Source: Echinimonas agarilytica (GTDB lineage: Bacteria; Pseudomonadota; Gammaproteobacteria; Enterobacterales; Neiellaceae). From it: a DNA stretch of 64,000 nucleotides. The stretch spans positions 961,464 to 1,025,463 of the forward strand of contig NZ_JAMQGP010000001.1 of the NCBI RefSeq assembly GCF_023703465.1, written 5' to 3'. Shown one piece after another: positions 17,517-26,374 of this stretch. A program made the position numbers and the translations under genes. Position 1 is the first letter of the stretch, and each line of letters begins with the position of its first letter. A model generated the notes under the pieces. That model was not told where the DNA came from. It was given only the letters and a program-made list of their open reading frames with translations, and did not search any database.

Positions 17517-18790
17517 AGCTTTACAACATCAAAGAAAACGATCAAAAAGTAAATTTCGAAGAAGCCGTTCGGACGGGTTTGGGTCGTAACCAAGGTTTGT
17601 TTTTTCCCGCTGATTTACCTCGTTTTGAGGACATTGATGCGTTGCTAGAAATGGACTTAACCACTCGTTCGACTGAGATTCTTTCGGCGTTGATTGGTGA
17701 TGAAATTCCTAAAGCTCGCTTGGCCGAAATGGTGACTGCCGCGTTTGATTTTGAAGCGCCAGTAAAACCCGTGACTGAGAATATTTCCGCACTAGAATTG
17801 TTTCATGGCCCAACGTTGGCATTTAAAGACTTTGGCGGCCGTTTCATGGCGCAATGCCTGAAACAATTGTCAGACGGCGAGAAAATCACCATTTTAACGG
17901 CTACATCTGGCGATACAGGTGCTGCGGTTGCACACGCATTTGCAGGTATCGACAACATTAATGTTGTCGTGATGTACCCGAAAGGCAAAATCAGTCACCT
18001 GCAAGAGCAGTTATTCTGCACTTTGGGTGGCAACATTCACACCTTGGCTGTGGAAGGCACGTTCGATGATTGCCAAGCCATGGTGAAGCATGCGTTTGAC
18101 CAAGCTGAATTGCGTAAAACTGTGGGGCTTAACTCGGCAAACTCAATCAATATTAGCCGTTTGATGGCGCAGATTTGTTACTACTTTGAAGCGGTCGCGC
18201 AAGTGCCAAAAGACAAGCGGGATGAGTTAGTGATTAGTGTGCCAAGCGGTAACTTCGGTAACTTAACCGCAGGTGTGTTGGCTCGCGCAATGGGATTGCC
18301 CATCAAACGTTTCATTGCAGCAACTAATGCCAATGACACGGTGCCGCGTTATTTGGAAACGGGTGAATGGTCGCCTAAGGCAACAATTCCGACTATTTCC
18401 AATGCGATGGATGTAAGCGCCCCAAATAACTGGCCTCGCATTGAAGAGCTGGTTCGTCGTAATGAGTTTAGTTGGGATGACTTAAGCTCTGACCGAGCAA
18501 CCGATGAAGAAACAGCGCAGATGCTTAAAGCGATGCATGCACACGGTTATGTGTGCGAACCTCATGGTGCCATTGCGTTTGGTGCGCTCGAAAAGTCATT
18601 GCAAGAAGGAGAGCACGGGCTGTTTTTATGCACCGCTCACCCAGCCAAGTTCATCGAAAGTGTTGAAGGAATTCTAGAGATTAAACTCGATTTGCCAAAA
18701 GCTCTGGCAGACGTTGCAGAGAAAGAAAACTTATCAGACACAATTCCAGCCGAGTTTTCTCATGTTGAAGCTAAGCTTCGCAGCTTGTAA
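17513..18790 (+). CDS. thrC: Threonine synthase
   Basis: A 425-residue PLP enzyme that turns O-phosphohomoserine into threonine, of the long E. coli type. MKLYNIKENDQKVNFEEAV is the usual beginning. The PLP lysine lies in GPTLAFKDFGGRF, and TATSGDTGAAVAHAF is the phosphate-binding region; VPSGNFGNLTAG and ATNANDTVPRYL are further family blocks. It closes the thrABC operon and is followed by a terminator. Confidence 0.97.
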   Translation: MKLYNIKENDQKVNFEEAVRTGLGRNQGLFFPADLPRFEDIDALLEMDLTTRSTEILSALIGDEIPKARLAEMVTAAFDFEAPVKPVTENISALELFHGPTLAFKDFGGRFMAQCLKQLSDGEKITILTATSGDTGAAVAHAFAGIDNINVVVMYPKGKISHLQEQLFCTLGGNIHTLAVEGTFDDCQAMVKHAFDQAELRKTVGLNSANSINISRLMAQICYYFEAVAQVPKDKRDELVISVPSGNFGNLTAGVLARAMGLPIKRFIAATNANDTVPRYLETGEWSPKATIPTISNAMDVSAPNNWPRIEELVRRNEFSWDDLSSDRATDEETAQMLKAMHAHGYVCEPHGAIAFGALEKSLQEGEHGLFLCTAHPAKFIESVEGILEIKLDLPKALADVAEKENLSDTIPAEFSHVEAKLRSL

Positions 18791-18829
18791 TCGATAAGGT
18801 TGAACGGCATGTGTGACATGCTGGTCAGT

Positions 18830-18855
18830 AAAAAGGCCGCGCAAGCGGCCTTTTT
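18830..18855 (+). terminator. Terminator of the thr operon
   Basis: AAAAAGGCCGC, a GCAA tetraloop and GCGGCCTTTTT form a strong hairpin 40 bases after thrC. It may also serve the convergent PEP-CTERM gene, since the sequence is symmetrical. Confidence 0.92.
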
Positions 18856-18867
18856 GATCACTCATTG

Positions 18868-19623
18868 TCATCGTCTTCGGCGTATTGCGATACAGCCGAT
18901 GCCGGCTAAGAAAATCGCCAGTACTGCAGGCTCTGGTACATCGACTACGCTTAATTGGAGCGATGCATCGGTGTTGAAATAAGTCGCCTTAGATGCTGTG
19001 TTGAGGGGCGCTAATGCAGCCAGAGGGTTCAATGGTGTTTGCCCTTCATCAAAACTTAAAAACTGGTAGCCATCGATTGACTTTTCATCGGAAAAGTCAA
19101 TTGCCAAATCTAAATTTTCAGAATCAAACCCGCTAAAAATAGCACCGTCAGCAAAGGCTTTTGCCCACTTCCATTCAACGGTCCATTGGTTGTCAGAACC
19201 ATCTAGGTCAGTGCCTTTTCGTTTTTCATCTCCTCGGTCGTCAATTAAATCAAAGCCCCACTCATTTGAGTTTTCAGCCTCTGAATTGAGGGTCATTGTG
19301 AGGCGGCCGCCAGTGCCATCACCGGGGCCATCCACTAAAATGAATAAGGCCAGTTTCTCAAATACATCTTCAACCAGAAACATGGTGATAAGATTGGATG
19401 CTTCTAGTCCTGTGTTTGCAGAGTATTTTTGGGCCGTCGCGTATGCGCTTGAGTCTTGCTTTCCCCCATAATTGTAAAACTCTTTGAAGCTGGTGGAAAT
19501 CTTGAGCGGAGAGAGAGATTGTGTTTCGTCTAGCATCATCATGCCTGCATTGACATAACTTGATGACAATGCGATGAAGCCCAAACTGAACGATATTGTG
19601 AATTGCTTAAAAAACTGTTTCAT
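18868..19623 (-). CDS. PEP-CTERM sorted exported protein
   Basis: A 251-residue exported protein. An N-terminal signal peptide (cleavage after SYVNA) and a C-terminal PEP-CTERM sorting signal are plain: VPEP, a hydrophobic helix AVLAIFLAGIGCIAI and a closing RRRR. PEP-CTERM proteins are processed by an exosortase (EpsH-type) and linked to exopolysaccharide production. The middle is acidic and rich in Gly/Asp (DGPGDGTGGRLTMTL, DRGDEKRKGTDLDGSDNQW) and looks like a beta-sandwich, but I recognise no catalytic family. No exosortase gene is in this window, so it must be elsewhere. Alone on the minus strand between thrC and the GlcG-like gene. Confidence 0.85.
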   Translation of the reverse strand: MKQFFKQFTISFSLGFIALSSSYVNAGMMMLDETQSLSPLKISTSFKEFYNYGGKQDSSAYATAQKYSANTGLEASNLITMFLVEDVFEKLALFILVDGPGDGTGGRLTMTLNSEAENSNEWGFDLIDDRGDEKRKGTDLDGSDNQWTVEWKWAKAFADGAIFSGFDSENLDLAIDFSDEKSIDGYQFLSFDEGQTPLNPLAALAPLNTASKATYFNTDASLQLSVVDVPEPAVLAIFLAGIGCIAIRRRR

Positions 19624-19726
19624 GGAATTCCTACCTTTAACTTCAATAAACGGTTAGAAATCCTTTAACCTCGATGTCGCGTCTGCTGCGGTGGTGGTGC
19701 CTGTAATTCAGCCTTGCAGCGCCTAA

Positions 19727-19755
19727 GTTAACAACATTATGTATGAATTGTTAAC
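19727..19755. repeat. Perfect inverted repeat upstream of the PEP-CTERM gene
   Basis: GTTAACAA at 19727-19734 and TTGTTAAC at 19748-19755 form a perfect 8-base inverted repeat with a 13-base spacer, about 105 bases before the PEP-CTERM start codon. It is a plausible binding site for a dimeric regulator. The rest of the 398-base gap (19624-20021) shows no gene. Confidence 0.45.
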
Positions 19756-19975
19756 GTTCGGGTGAAGGTTTTATGGGGCAACATGTCAATAATTAGCGTC
19801 ATGTTTTTGGCAAACTTAAGCGGTTATTAGAGTGTGAGCTTTAACCTTCTCAGAAATAATAAAATTTATAACCGCCAATTTTTAGACGTTGTAGGGCGAG
19901 AGGCGTTTTTGTTGACTGAACAATGAAACGTTTTTGTGAAGTTGAACGACCATTTTGAGGTTCATCAAGCAAATC

Positions 19976-20009
19976 CAACAAAGAGCCGACTTGAGCAGGC
20001 TCTTTGTTG
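19976..20009 (-). terminator. Terminator-like hairpin after the GlcG-like gene
   Basis: CAACAAAGAGCC and GGCTCTTTGTTG form a perfect 12-base stem with a 10-base loop, 12 bases after the stop of the minus-strand GlcG-like gene. A long T run is missing, so termination strength is uncertain. Confidence 0.65.
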
Positions 20010-20021
20010 AATCGTATTAAG

Positions 20022-20420
20022 CTAAGAAATATTCGCCAAACCGAGCACTTCTTCAGCAAGAGCTTCATCCTCCTCCTCACTCAAGCCGCTCACACCGATG
20101 CCGCCAATCACGTCGTCATTATTGATGATCGGCAGTCCGCCTTTAAAACCGGTGACTTTCGGGTCTGTCCAATAGCCCAAATCTTTGCCTGTTTCACGCG
20201 CCCAAGTGCCGAGGTTGCCGCATGGCTGCCGCTCGCGCGCAGAGGTGTACGCTTTATTTTGAGCGAGAGTGATCGACGGCAAGCCGCAGCCGTCCATTTT
20301 GGTAAAACACACCAGTTCGCCATGACCATCACAAACGCTGACTGCAATCGCAACGTTTTGCTTGGTCGCTATCTCTAAGGCAATCGAGACCAATAATTGG
20401 GCTTGAGACATAGTTATCAT
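20022..20420 (-). CDS. GlcG/HbpS-family heme-binding-like protein
   Basis: A 132-residue single-domain protein of the GlcG/HbpS family (also called the haem-degrading domain family). Signatures are AIAVSVCDGHGELV near residue 28, the KAYTSARER helix, and GGLPII...DVIGGIGVSGLSEEEDEALAEE at the end. The ATG at 20420 follows AAAGGAG and fits the family length better than longer frames upstream. Members bind heme or small corrinoid-like ligands or act in glycolate and diol loci; the true ligand here is unknown. It follows the aldo/keto reductase gene by 20 bases on the same strand and is probably co-transcribed. Confidence 0.85.
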   Translation of the reverse strand: MITMSQAQLLVSIALEIATKQNVAIAVSVCDGHGELVCFTKMDGCGLPSITLAQNKAYTSARERQPCGNLGTWARETGKDLGYWTDPKVTGFKGGLPIINNDDVIGGIGVSGLSEEEDEALAEEVLGLANIS

Positions 20421-20440
20421 TGTTTTGAATCTCCTTTCAT

Positions 20441-21433
20441 TTAAGGTAACTCGACGCCGCGAGCGCACTGATATAGCTGATACCACTGTTCGCGAGTGAG
20501 GGTGAATTTGGTGGCCTGATGGCAGGCATGAATTCGATTGACGTTGGTCGTGCCTACTACGGGCTGAATGCGCGCAGGGTGGCGCATGAGCCATGCCAGT
20601 ACAATGGCTTCTGCACTGGCATTGTAGTGTTCCGCCAATTCAGCGACATAGCGCGATGTATGTTGAATTCTAGGGGCGTCATGATGCAACCCTTGCTCTC
20701 CAAATAACCCTTGAGCCATACAGCCCCAACCTTGCAGCTGAATGCCATTCATTTGGCAATATTCCAGAGTGCCACTGCTAAAGTTCACTCGGTGGGCATC
20801 GGAATGCCCAACTAATATTCCGTCTTCCAGCCAATCTAATTTGTTTAAACTCATTTCCAGTTGGTTACATACCAGCGGAGCGCAAAGCGCTGATTGAATG
20901 TAGCGCATTTGGTGGCTATTCATATTCGATACCCCAAAAAACTTCACCTTGCCGCTTGCTCTGAGTGTTTCTAATACCTTGGCGAGTTCGTCTAACTCCA
21001 TTAGCGGATCAGGACGGTGCAGCATCAATACATCTAGGTATTCGGTGTTCAGGCGGCCTAATATGCCGTCCACGGATTGTTGTATCCACTGCGCAGAAAA
21101 ATCGTATCGTTTAGGGCCCTGGGAATCGTCAAATCGAATGCCACACTTCGATTGAACATACATCTGAGAGCGTAGGCTCGAATCTTCGGTAAGTACTTGC
21201 CCAAAGGCCTGTTCGGCTTTACCAAAGGTGTAGATATCAGCATGGTCAAATAGATTGAGTCCCTGATTTAAGTTGGTCTCAATAATCGTTCGAGCTTGCT
21301 TGTGATCAGCATCAGACACCGCGTTTTGATTCCACCCTCCGCCCAGCCCCATGCAGCCATACACAAGCTGGCTGACGCCAGGTAAATACTGATTCAGTGG
21401 TAAATTGGGTGCAGATGTTGGTGTTGGGATCAT
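20441..21433 (-). CDS. Aldo/keto reductase, YdhF-like
   Basis: A 330-residue NADPH-dependent aldo/keto reductase barrel. The catalytic tetrad is visible: Asp in NLFDHADIYTFG, Tyr in the same motif, Lys in YVQSKCGI and His in DVLMLHRPDPLM. The cofactor end reads VVGTTNVNRI. Spacing and motif order are like E. coli YdhF. Substrate is not predictable. It is divergent from the LysR gene at 21579, which is probably its regulator, and precedes the GlcG-like gene. Confidence 0.88.
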   Translation of the reverse strand: MIPTPTSAPNLPLNQYLPGVSQLVYGCMGLGGGWNQNAVSDADHKQARTIIETNLNQGLNLFDHADIYTFGKAEQAFGQVLTEDSSLRSQMYVQSKCGIRFDDSQGPKRYDFSAQWIQQSVDGILGRLNTEYLDVLMLHRPDPLMELDELAKVLETLRASGKVKFFGVSNMNSHQMRYIQSALCAPLVCNQLEMSLNKLDWLEDGILVGHSDAHRVNFSSGTLEYCQMNGIQLQGWGCMAQGLFGEQGLHHDAPRIQHTSRYVAELAEHYNASAEAIVLAWLMRHPARIQPVVGTTNVNRIHACHQATKFTLTREQWYQLYQCARGVELP

Positions 21434-21506
21434 GGTGTATAGCTCACAGTTGAAAACACCAGAATCATTCTATGGATAGATTTGAAGAACAAAATAGGCT
21501 AATAAT

Positions 21507-21521
21507 GAAAACATTGTTTTC
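21507..21521. promoter_or_regulatory. Palindrome in the LysR / reductase intergenic region
   Basis: GAAAAC-ATT-GTTTTC is a perfect 15-base palindrome with a T-N11-A type core, midway between the divergent LysR and aldo/keto reductase genes. This is the expected place for a LysR-type operator. Confidence 0.45.
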
Positions 21522-21578
21522 TATATAAAACAGTTGGTGTTCTTATGTGCGTTCAATCGATTGAAGGAGCTTGTTGTT

Positions 21579-22463
21579 ATGCATCAACATAAACGTGTTG
21601 AGCGTCTCATGTTGTTTGTGGCACTGGCTGAGAAGCTTAGTTTTACGCAAGCGGCCAAAAGCCTTTCCATTTCAAAAGGATATTTGTCGGAGCAGATCAA
21701 GCGCCTTGAACAGGAATTGCAGTGCCCATTGGTGATTCGTACCACGCGTTCGGTCCGACTCACCCCGGAAGGTAAACGTGCGTATGCACAAGCACGAGAG
21801 ATTAAAACGCAGGCCATTGCATTAGAAAAACAGGTCTTTAACGAGCATCATGCCCTTTCAGGGGAGCTTAAGATCACGGCACCGAAAATGTTCTCTGAGC
21901 GTTTTTTAACTGACATTTGCCGTGGTTTTCGTGAGCTTCATCCCGATATGGTGTTTATCATCGACTCAAGTTACACCACTTACGATCTGAACCATTTTGA
22001 TTTTGATTTGGGCTTTAGGGCCACTCGAAACCCGCCTGAAAATATGCGTGCTCGACATCTGTTTGATTATCAACATTGCATTGTGGCTGCGCCCGAATAC
22101 TTGGCCAAGCACGGTAAACCGTTAGCGGCAGACCACTTAAACTCGCATGTATGTTTATCGACTCCTCATCAGGTGCAATGGCCTTTGAGATCAGGCCATG
22201 TGACAACTCAAGGTTGGATGGTGAACAACCAAAACCAAGTCCTTAAACAGCAAGCGATAGCGGGGGAGGGCCTTGTGCGCATTGCCGACTACTTTGTTGA
22301 GCAAGAACTTGAACAAGGAATGTTAGAAAAAGTGTTAGAGCATGAGTATGTTGAAGGGCAGGGGATTTACTTGTTTTATCCGCAATCGCCATATCCATCG
22401 GCGAAGTTGTCTGCATTTGTCGCTTGGGTTGAACGCTATTTTGCAGGAAGAAAACTAAGTTAA
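21579..22463 (+). CDS. LysR-family transcriptional regulator
   Basis: A 294-residue LysR regulator with the N-terminal winged helix-turn-helix (VERLMLFVALAEKLSFTQAAKSL, then SISKGYLSEQIKRLEQE, given here in parts) and a substrate-binding C-terminal domain. The ATG at 21579 is chosen because TGAAGGAG stands 9 bases before it. It is head-to-head with the aldo/keto reductase gene, so it most likely controls that unit. The serine-rich recognition helix SKGYLSEQI is like that of CrgA/DsdC-related members. Inducer unknown. Confidence 0.9.
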   Translation: MHQHKRVERLMLFVALAEKLSFTQAAKSLSISKGYLSEQIKRLEQELQCPLVIRTTRSVRLTPEGKRAYAQAREIKTQAIALEKQVFNEHHALSGELKITAPKMFSERFLTDICRGFRELHPDMVFIIDSSYTTYDLNHFDFDLGFRATRNPPENMRARHLFDYQHCIVAAPEYLAKHGKPLAADHLNSHVCLSTPHQVQWPLRSGHVTTQGWMVNNQNQVLKQQAIAGEGLVRIADYFVEQELEQGMLEKVLEHEYVEGQGIYLFYPQSPYPSAKLSAFVAWVERYFAGRKLS

Positions 22464-22482
22464 TTGTTGTTTATAAGTAGAA

Positions 22483-22514
22483 AAGCACCGAATGCTAATG
22501 AGCAAACGGTGCTT
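22483..22514. terminator. Hairpin between convergent genes
   Basis: AAGCACCG and CGGTGCTT form an 8-base stem with a 16-base loop in the 75-base gap between the LysR gene and the convergent alkylsulfatase. No clear T run, so it is a weak candidate for a shared terminator. Confidence 0.4.
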
Positions 22515-22538
22515 GAAGAATGAATAGCGCTATTTGAA

Positions 22539-24560
22539 CTAGTGCTGATGTGGCTTGCTTGGCAGTGGCACAATCTCAAAAGCAGGGTCAAACTCCACCA
22601 GTGTTCCTAATATCTTGTTGAGTGCTTGAGTGTCGCCAGAAATACTAGCTTTGCCTTGCTCAACTAAACTATCGAAGTCTGTTTGTTGCAGTACGATCCG
22701 AGTCACATCACTTTGCTTCAAACTAATCTGAGCGTCTGCCTTTTGTGCCTGATTCACATAAATGTTATTCAAGTTGCCATGGCTAAGTTCCACATACAGG
22801 TGCGTATTTGTATCTTGTTCATGAATGGACAAACTCACCGTGCCAAGATTGGCCGCTTGAATGCTATCGACTTGTACAGCAAGGAAGTCGAACAATGTGC
22901 TTAAATCCATTTCGCTTAACACGTCGGGAGATGCCGTTTTTGGGGTTCCTGGTTGAATACCAGAGCGAAGCTCTTGTGCACCGCTGAGGTAAATGTTGCG
23001 CCAACCAGCTCCTTCCGCTTGATAGCCGAGTTGCTCATAAGTATCGGCAAGCAACTGGCGCGCCCCTTCATGCTCAGGATTCGCAAGTAAAACTTTGTTC
23101 AATGCAGTGGCTACAAAACGATATTCACCTTGCGAAAAATCTTGGCTCGCTTTTGCCGTGGCTTGATCTGCTCCTCCCATGTACTCGACAAATTTAGTGG
23201 CTTCTTGTTGGGTTGGGAGCGGGTTCAAATTGGCTGGGTTCATGTCAAAATACCCAAGGTACATGTTATAGACCGCACGGGCGTTGTGACTATATGTGCC
23301 ATGATAGCCATTGGTGTGCCACACATCGTATACCGACTTTGGAATGGTCTCTAAAATAGCATCTCCAATGTCTTGTAGTACGACGCCTTGGTTGGCTAAG
23401 CGAAGCGATTGGTTGTGCACAAGGCCATAGTTGTCTCGTTGTAATTTTAAGAATTCATTCACTTCGTTTTGTCCCCACACAGGTGCAGAGTGAGACGCAA
23501 ATAGAACTTCCACATCATCTCCCCAAGTGGTCACCATGCGATTTATTTCGCGTGACCATTTAAGCGAATCTCGTACTTTTGCCCCGCGCAACGTATAGAT
23601 ATTGTGCATGCCATGATAGGTCAACTCGCCCGTCCATAGGGCTTTCATAGACGGAATGTAGGTCACCATTTCGGATGCGGCCTCAGTACCGGATGCGTCC
23701 ATAAAAATCATTTCTAGGCCATCGATGGTGAGTGTTTCAAATTTCTGGGTACTGTTTAACGTATAGTGAGGTTTCACATATGTGATCTCACCTGATGACA
23801 GGCCTTTGGCTAATGCAGCATCAACAATTCCATGGTCATGGCGTTGCAGCGTTGAGCCATATTGGTAAGCCGCGCGACGAGACATTGCATTCCCTGCCAA
23901 TACATTTTCATCCACCACTTCAGCGGTGACGTTATTGGGACCATAGACTTTCACATCTGGAAAACGTTCTTGAATCGCACGTGAACCACCAAAATGATCG
24001 GCATGCGAATGTGAATAAATCATAGCCACAACCGGTAAGTCGCCGCCTTCAGGCAAATTTGTAAGGGCAAATTCGAGCGATTGTGCGGCGGCTTCTTTGG
24101 TGAGCAGTACGTCATACACAATCCAGCCGCTTTGTGAGCGAATAAAAGTCATAGATGAAAGATCGGTACCTCGAACCTGATAGATACCTTCACGCACTTT
24201 ATAAAGGCCATTGGCTTGCTGATTGAGCTGAGCTTGGCGATAAAGTGAGGGGTTTACCGAGTCGGGTATATCTGAACCAATAAACTCAAATGAATCACGA
24301 ATAATAGCCGATGTGTTTTCGTCTAGGGTCGCAATGAGGCCCTTGGCATCCAGCTCAAATGCAGTGCGATCATCCCAATTAAGCGTTTCAGCCACCTGCT
24401 TATTGGCGTTGATTGTATGCTCAGATGCTGGTTTTCCATCGTAATTTAATACGATTGGGGCAAACTCCATTTCTCCATCACCGTGAGCGACGGCAGATTG
24501 TGGAACAAGGTGAACCCCAACGATTGTAGCGACTGAAAAAGCGATGATTGAATGTTTCAT
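22539..24560 (-). CDS. Exported metallo-beta-lactamase-fold alkylsulfatase
   Basis: A 673-residue SdsA1/YjcS-type alkylsulfatase that would hydrolyse primary alkyl sulfates to alcohol and sulfate. Signal peptide through about residue 24. The zinc motif SHSHADH is at residues 183-189 and further metal ligands fall in FMDASGTEAASE and FASHSAPVWG. The C-terminal quarter is an SCP2-like lipid-binding domain, with a central helical dimerisation domain before it. The start at 24560 (GAG at -7) yields a proper signal peptide; the longer frame does not. A LysR gene is divergent from it. Substrate class is inferred from the whole-domain layout; individual members differ (SDS, sec-alkyl sulfates). Confidence 0.9.
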   Translation of the reverse strand: MKHSIIAFSVATIVGVHLVPQSAVAHGDGEMEFAPIVLNYDGKPASEHTINANKQVAETLNWDDRTAFELDAKGLIATLDENTSAIIRDSFEFIGSDIPDSVNPSLYRQAQLNQQANGLYKVREGIYQVRGTDLSSMTFIRSQSGWIVYDVLLTKEAAAQSLEFALTNLPEGGDLPVVAMIYSHSHADHFGGSRAIQERFPDVKVYGPNNVTAEVVDENVLAGNAMSRRAAYQYGSTLQRHDHGIVDAALAKGLSSGEITYVKPHYTLNSTQKFETLTIDGLEMIFMDASGTEAASEMVTYIPSMKALWTGELTYHGMHNIYTLRGAKVRDSLKWSREINRMVTTWGDDVEVLFASHSAPVWGQNEVNEFLKLQRDNYGLVHNQSLRLANQGVVLQDIGDAILETIPKSVYDVWHTNGYHGTYSHNARAVYNMYLGYFDMNPANLNPLPTQQEATKFVEYMGGADQATAKASQDFSQGEYRFVATALNKVLLANPEHEGARQLLADTYEQLGYQAEGAGWRNIYLSGAQELRSGIQPGTPKTASPDVLSEMDLSTLFDFLAVQVDSIQAANLGTVSLSIHEQDTNTHLYVELSHGNLNNIYVNQAQKADAQISLKQSDVTRIVLQQTDFDSLVEQGKASISGDTQALNKILGTLVEFDPAFEIVPLPSKPHQH

Positions 24561-24699
24561 AATTGATCTCGGCCTCAAAGATTTACCCAACACAAAACGA
24601 GTGTTTGTTTCAATGAGATCAGTATAAAAAGGCTTAATCATTTAATAATTATCTATATTGAATATAATACATTTGATTTATAAATGAATCGGAGGGGCT

Positions 24700-25614
24700 A
24701 TGAAGAAGACGTCAGAACAGTTTGATTTGAATTTGCTGCGTATCTTTTTAAATGTGTACCAATACCAATCGATGTCGAAAGCCGCCGAACATTTAGATCT
24801 GAATCAGTCATCAGTCAGCAACGCTATGATTCGACTGAAAATTGAGCTGGGGGAAGTACTGTTTTTGCGCGAAGGACGCGGCATTAAACCCACGGCATTT
24901 GCGGACGAATTCGCCTCTCAAATTAAAGATTCGTTAGCAACTGTCGAAGCCGTTGTAGCTAATCAACAGCATTTTCAACCCGACCAAACGCAGCGAACGT
25001 TTGTGGTGTACTCGAATGAAGTTATGATGTTGATGCTTGCGCCTATTGTGGCTGAACTCACCCAAGCAACCCAGTGCCGCGTAGAATTTCGAGAAACCCC
25101 ACCCATCGAACAACGTATTTACGATGATTTGAGTCGCCAGAAGGTCGACGCTGCGTTAGATCTTTTTCCTCGCATTCCAAGTGCATTTCAGCAGCAGGCC
25201 ATGCTTCGCCATCAAGGTGTTGTAATTGCAAGCCGCCATCATCCTCGAATTCAGGGGCGAATTTCTCAATCGGAGTACTTGAGTGAAGCACATGTAGGCT
25301 TGAGAATGCGTCGCTCAGATCTTCATGTGGTCAACTTTCTGAGTAAGCAACGTATTCCTAACCGCAAAATGATGTGCGAATTCTCTTCTGTGATGGGGTT
25401 GATGGCAATGTGTAGTCGTTCTGAATACTTGGGATTTGTGCCACAAGAGTTTGCTCGGCAATATCAAGATGCTTTTGAATTGCAATTACTCAAGCCGCCT
25501 TACGACTTTGAAGCGTTGGAAAGTCAATTGATTTGGCATCGCTCAATGTCGGCTCACTCTGCGCATCAGTGGCTCAGAGAAATTCTATCGACGGCAGTGA
25601 AAATGCTAAATTGA
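24700..25614 (+). CDS. LysR-family regulator, divergent from alkylsulfatase
   Basis: A 304-residue LysR regulator. DNA-binding part: DLNLLRIFLNVYQ, SKAAEHLDLNQSSVSNAMIRL, then FLREGRGIKPTAFA, the NodD/LeuO-like beginning. GGAGGGG lies 4 bases before the ATG. The intergenic region to the alkylsulfatase (24561-24699) is AT-rich and has the small palindrome TATATTGAATATA-like, compatible with a LysR T-N11-A site. It probably controls the alkylsulfatase. Inducer unknown. Confidence 0.9.
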   Translation: MKKTSEQFDLNLLRIFLNVYQYQSMSKAAEHLDLNQSSVSNAMIRLKIELGEVLFLREGRGIKPTAFADEFASQIKDSLATVEAVVANQQHFQPDQTQRTFVVYSNEVMMLMLAPIVAELTQATQCRVEFRETPPIEQRIYDDLSRQKVDAALDLFPRIPSAFQQQAMLRHQGVVIASRHHPRIQGRISQSEYLSEAHVGLRMRRSDLHVVNFLSKQRIPNRKMMCEFSSVMGLMAMCSRSEYLGFVPQEFARQYQDAFELQLLKPPYDFEALESQLIWHRSMSAHSAHQWLREILSTAVKMLN

Positions 25615-25616
25615 GG

Positions 25617-25650
25617 CCAAAAAAAACCGCTCATCAATGATGAACGGTTT
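25617..25650 (-). terminator. Bidirectional terminator, strong for grcA
   Basis: AAACCG and CGGTTT with inner TCAT / ATGA pairs form the hairpin. On the minus strand it is followed by a run of seven to eight T, which makes it a good terminator for grcA; it also closes the convergent LysR gene. Confidence 0.85.
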
Positions 25651-25669
25651 GATCGAGCTAACGCTGAGT

Positions 25670-26044
25670 TTACAATTTTTGAGTAAACGTACGTGTAATT
25701 ACATCGCGTTGCTGTTCGGCTGTTAGCGAGTTGAATCGAACTGCATAGCCAGATACGCGAATAGTTAGTTGAGGATACTTTTCAGGATTCTCAACGGCAT
25801 CTTCAAGCGTTTCTCTCGTTAACACGTTGACGTTCAAATGCTGACCACCTTCACGAATTGCTGGAGCTTCCACTGGAATCTCACGATATTCGAATTGGCC
25901 AAGCGCACTTACATCAACTACATCATCTTCACTGAAATCAGCTTTCGCACACAAGCAGCGAGCTTGTTTGTTAGACTCATCCAACAACCAAAAAGAATTC
26001 ACCAAGTCAGACTTGTCCGCCTGGGTAATTTGAATACCAATCAT
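25670..26044 (-). CDS. grcA: Autonomous glycyl radical cofactor
   Basis: A 124-residue homologue of YfiD/GrcA (E. coli 127). It replaces the damaged glycyl-radical end of pyruvate formate-lyase after oxygen cleavage. The C-terminal [12 protein letters not shown] carries the radical Gly, and [12 protein letters not shown] with [14 protein letters not shown] is the family end. The ATG at 26044 follows GGAGAAAG by 7 bases. A perfect FNR box lies 67 bases upstream. Its presence implies that a pyruvate formate-lyase is encoded elsewhere in the genome. Confidence 0.95.
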   Translation of the reverse strand: MIGIQITQADKSDLVNSFWLLDESNKQARCLCAKADFSEDDVVDVSALGQFEYREIPVEAPAIREGGQHLNVNVLTRETLEDAVENPEKYPQLTIRVSGYAVRFNSLTAEQQRDVITRTFTQKL

Positions 26045-26110
26045 CTGCTTTCTCCAAAACACACATAAACATTAAGGTGTATTTTTAGCACACTCAAAAT
26101 GGGTTGTAGT

Positions 26111-26124
26111 TTGATCTAAATCAA
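26111..26124 (-). promoter_or_regulatory. FNR box upstream of grcA
   Basis: TTGATCTAAATCAA is an exact match to the FNR consensus TTGAT-N4-ATCAA. Centred 73 bases from the grcA start, it would act as a class II site (-41.5) for a start near 26076. The rest of the gap up to 26374 shows no gene. Confidence 0.85.
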
Positions 26125-26374
26125 TTATTATTGGGCTGTCATAAAAAACCTGTAACTAAATTACAGAATTTGTATATAAAACAAGCGCAAGGTCAGATTG
26201 ACGTAAATGCGACGCCTTAACGCCTCAATCACTGATGCGGATTGGCATTCTTTTCGGAGCATTTTTCTCTTATGCCAAGCTTTATGTTGCAAGTGAAACC
26301 ACAAAAAACGTCGAAATAGATTCGAAATTGAAAAATATAAGTCTTTCAGGCAACCAAGCAGACCAGCAAGGCGG

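Noticed and set aside
26111..26124. FNR box as the control of the GAF-GGDEF-EAL gene
   Set aside because: That gene's start codon is 2.8 kb away and the box lies after its stop; only grcA is placed to use it.
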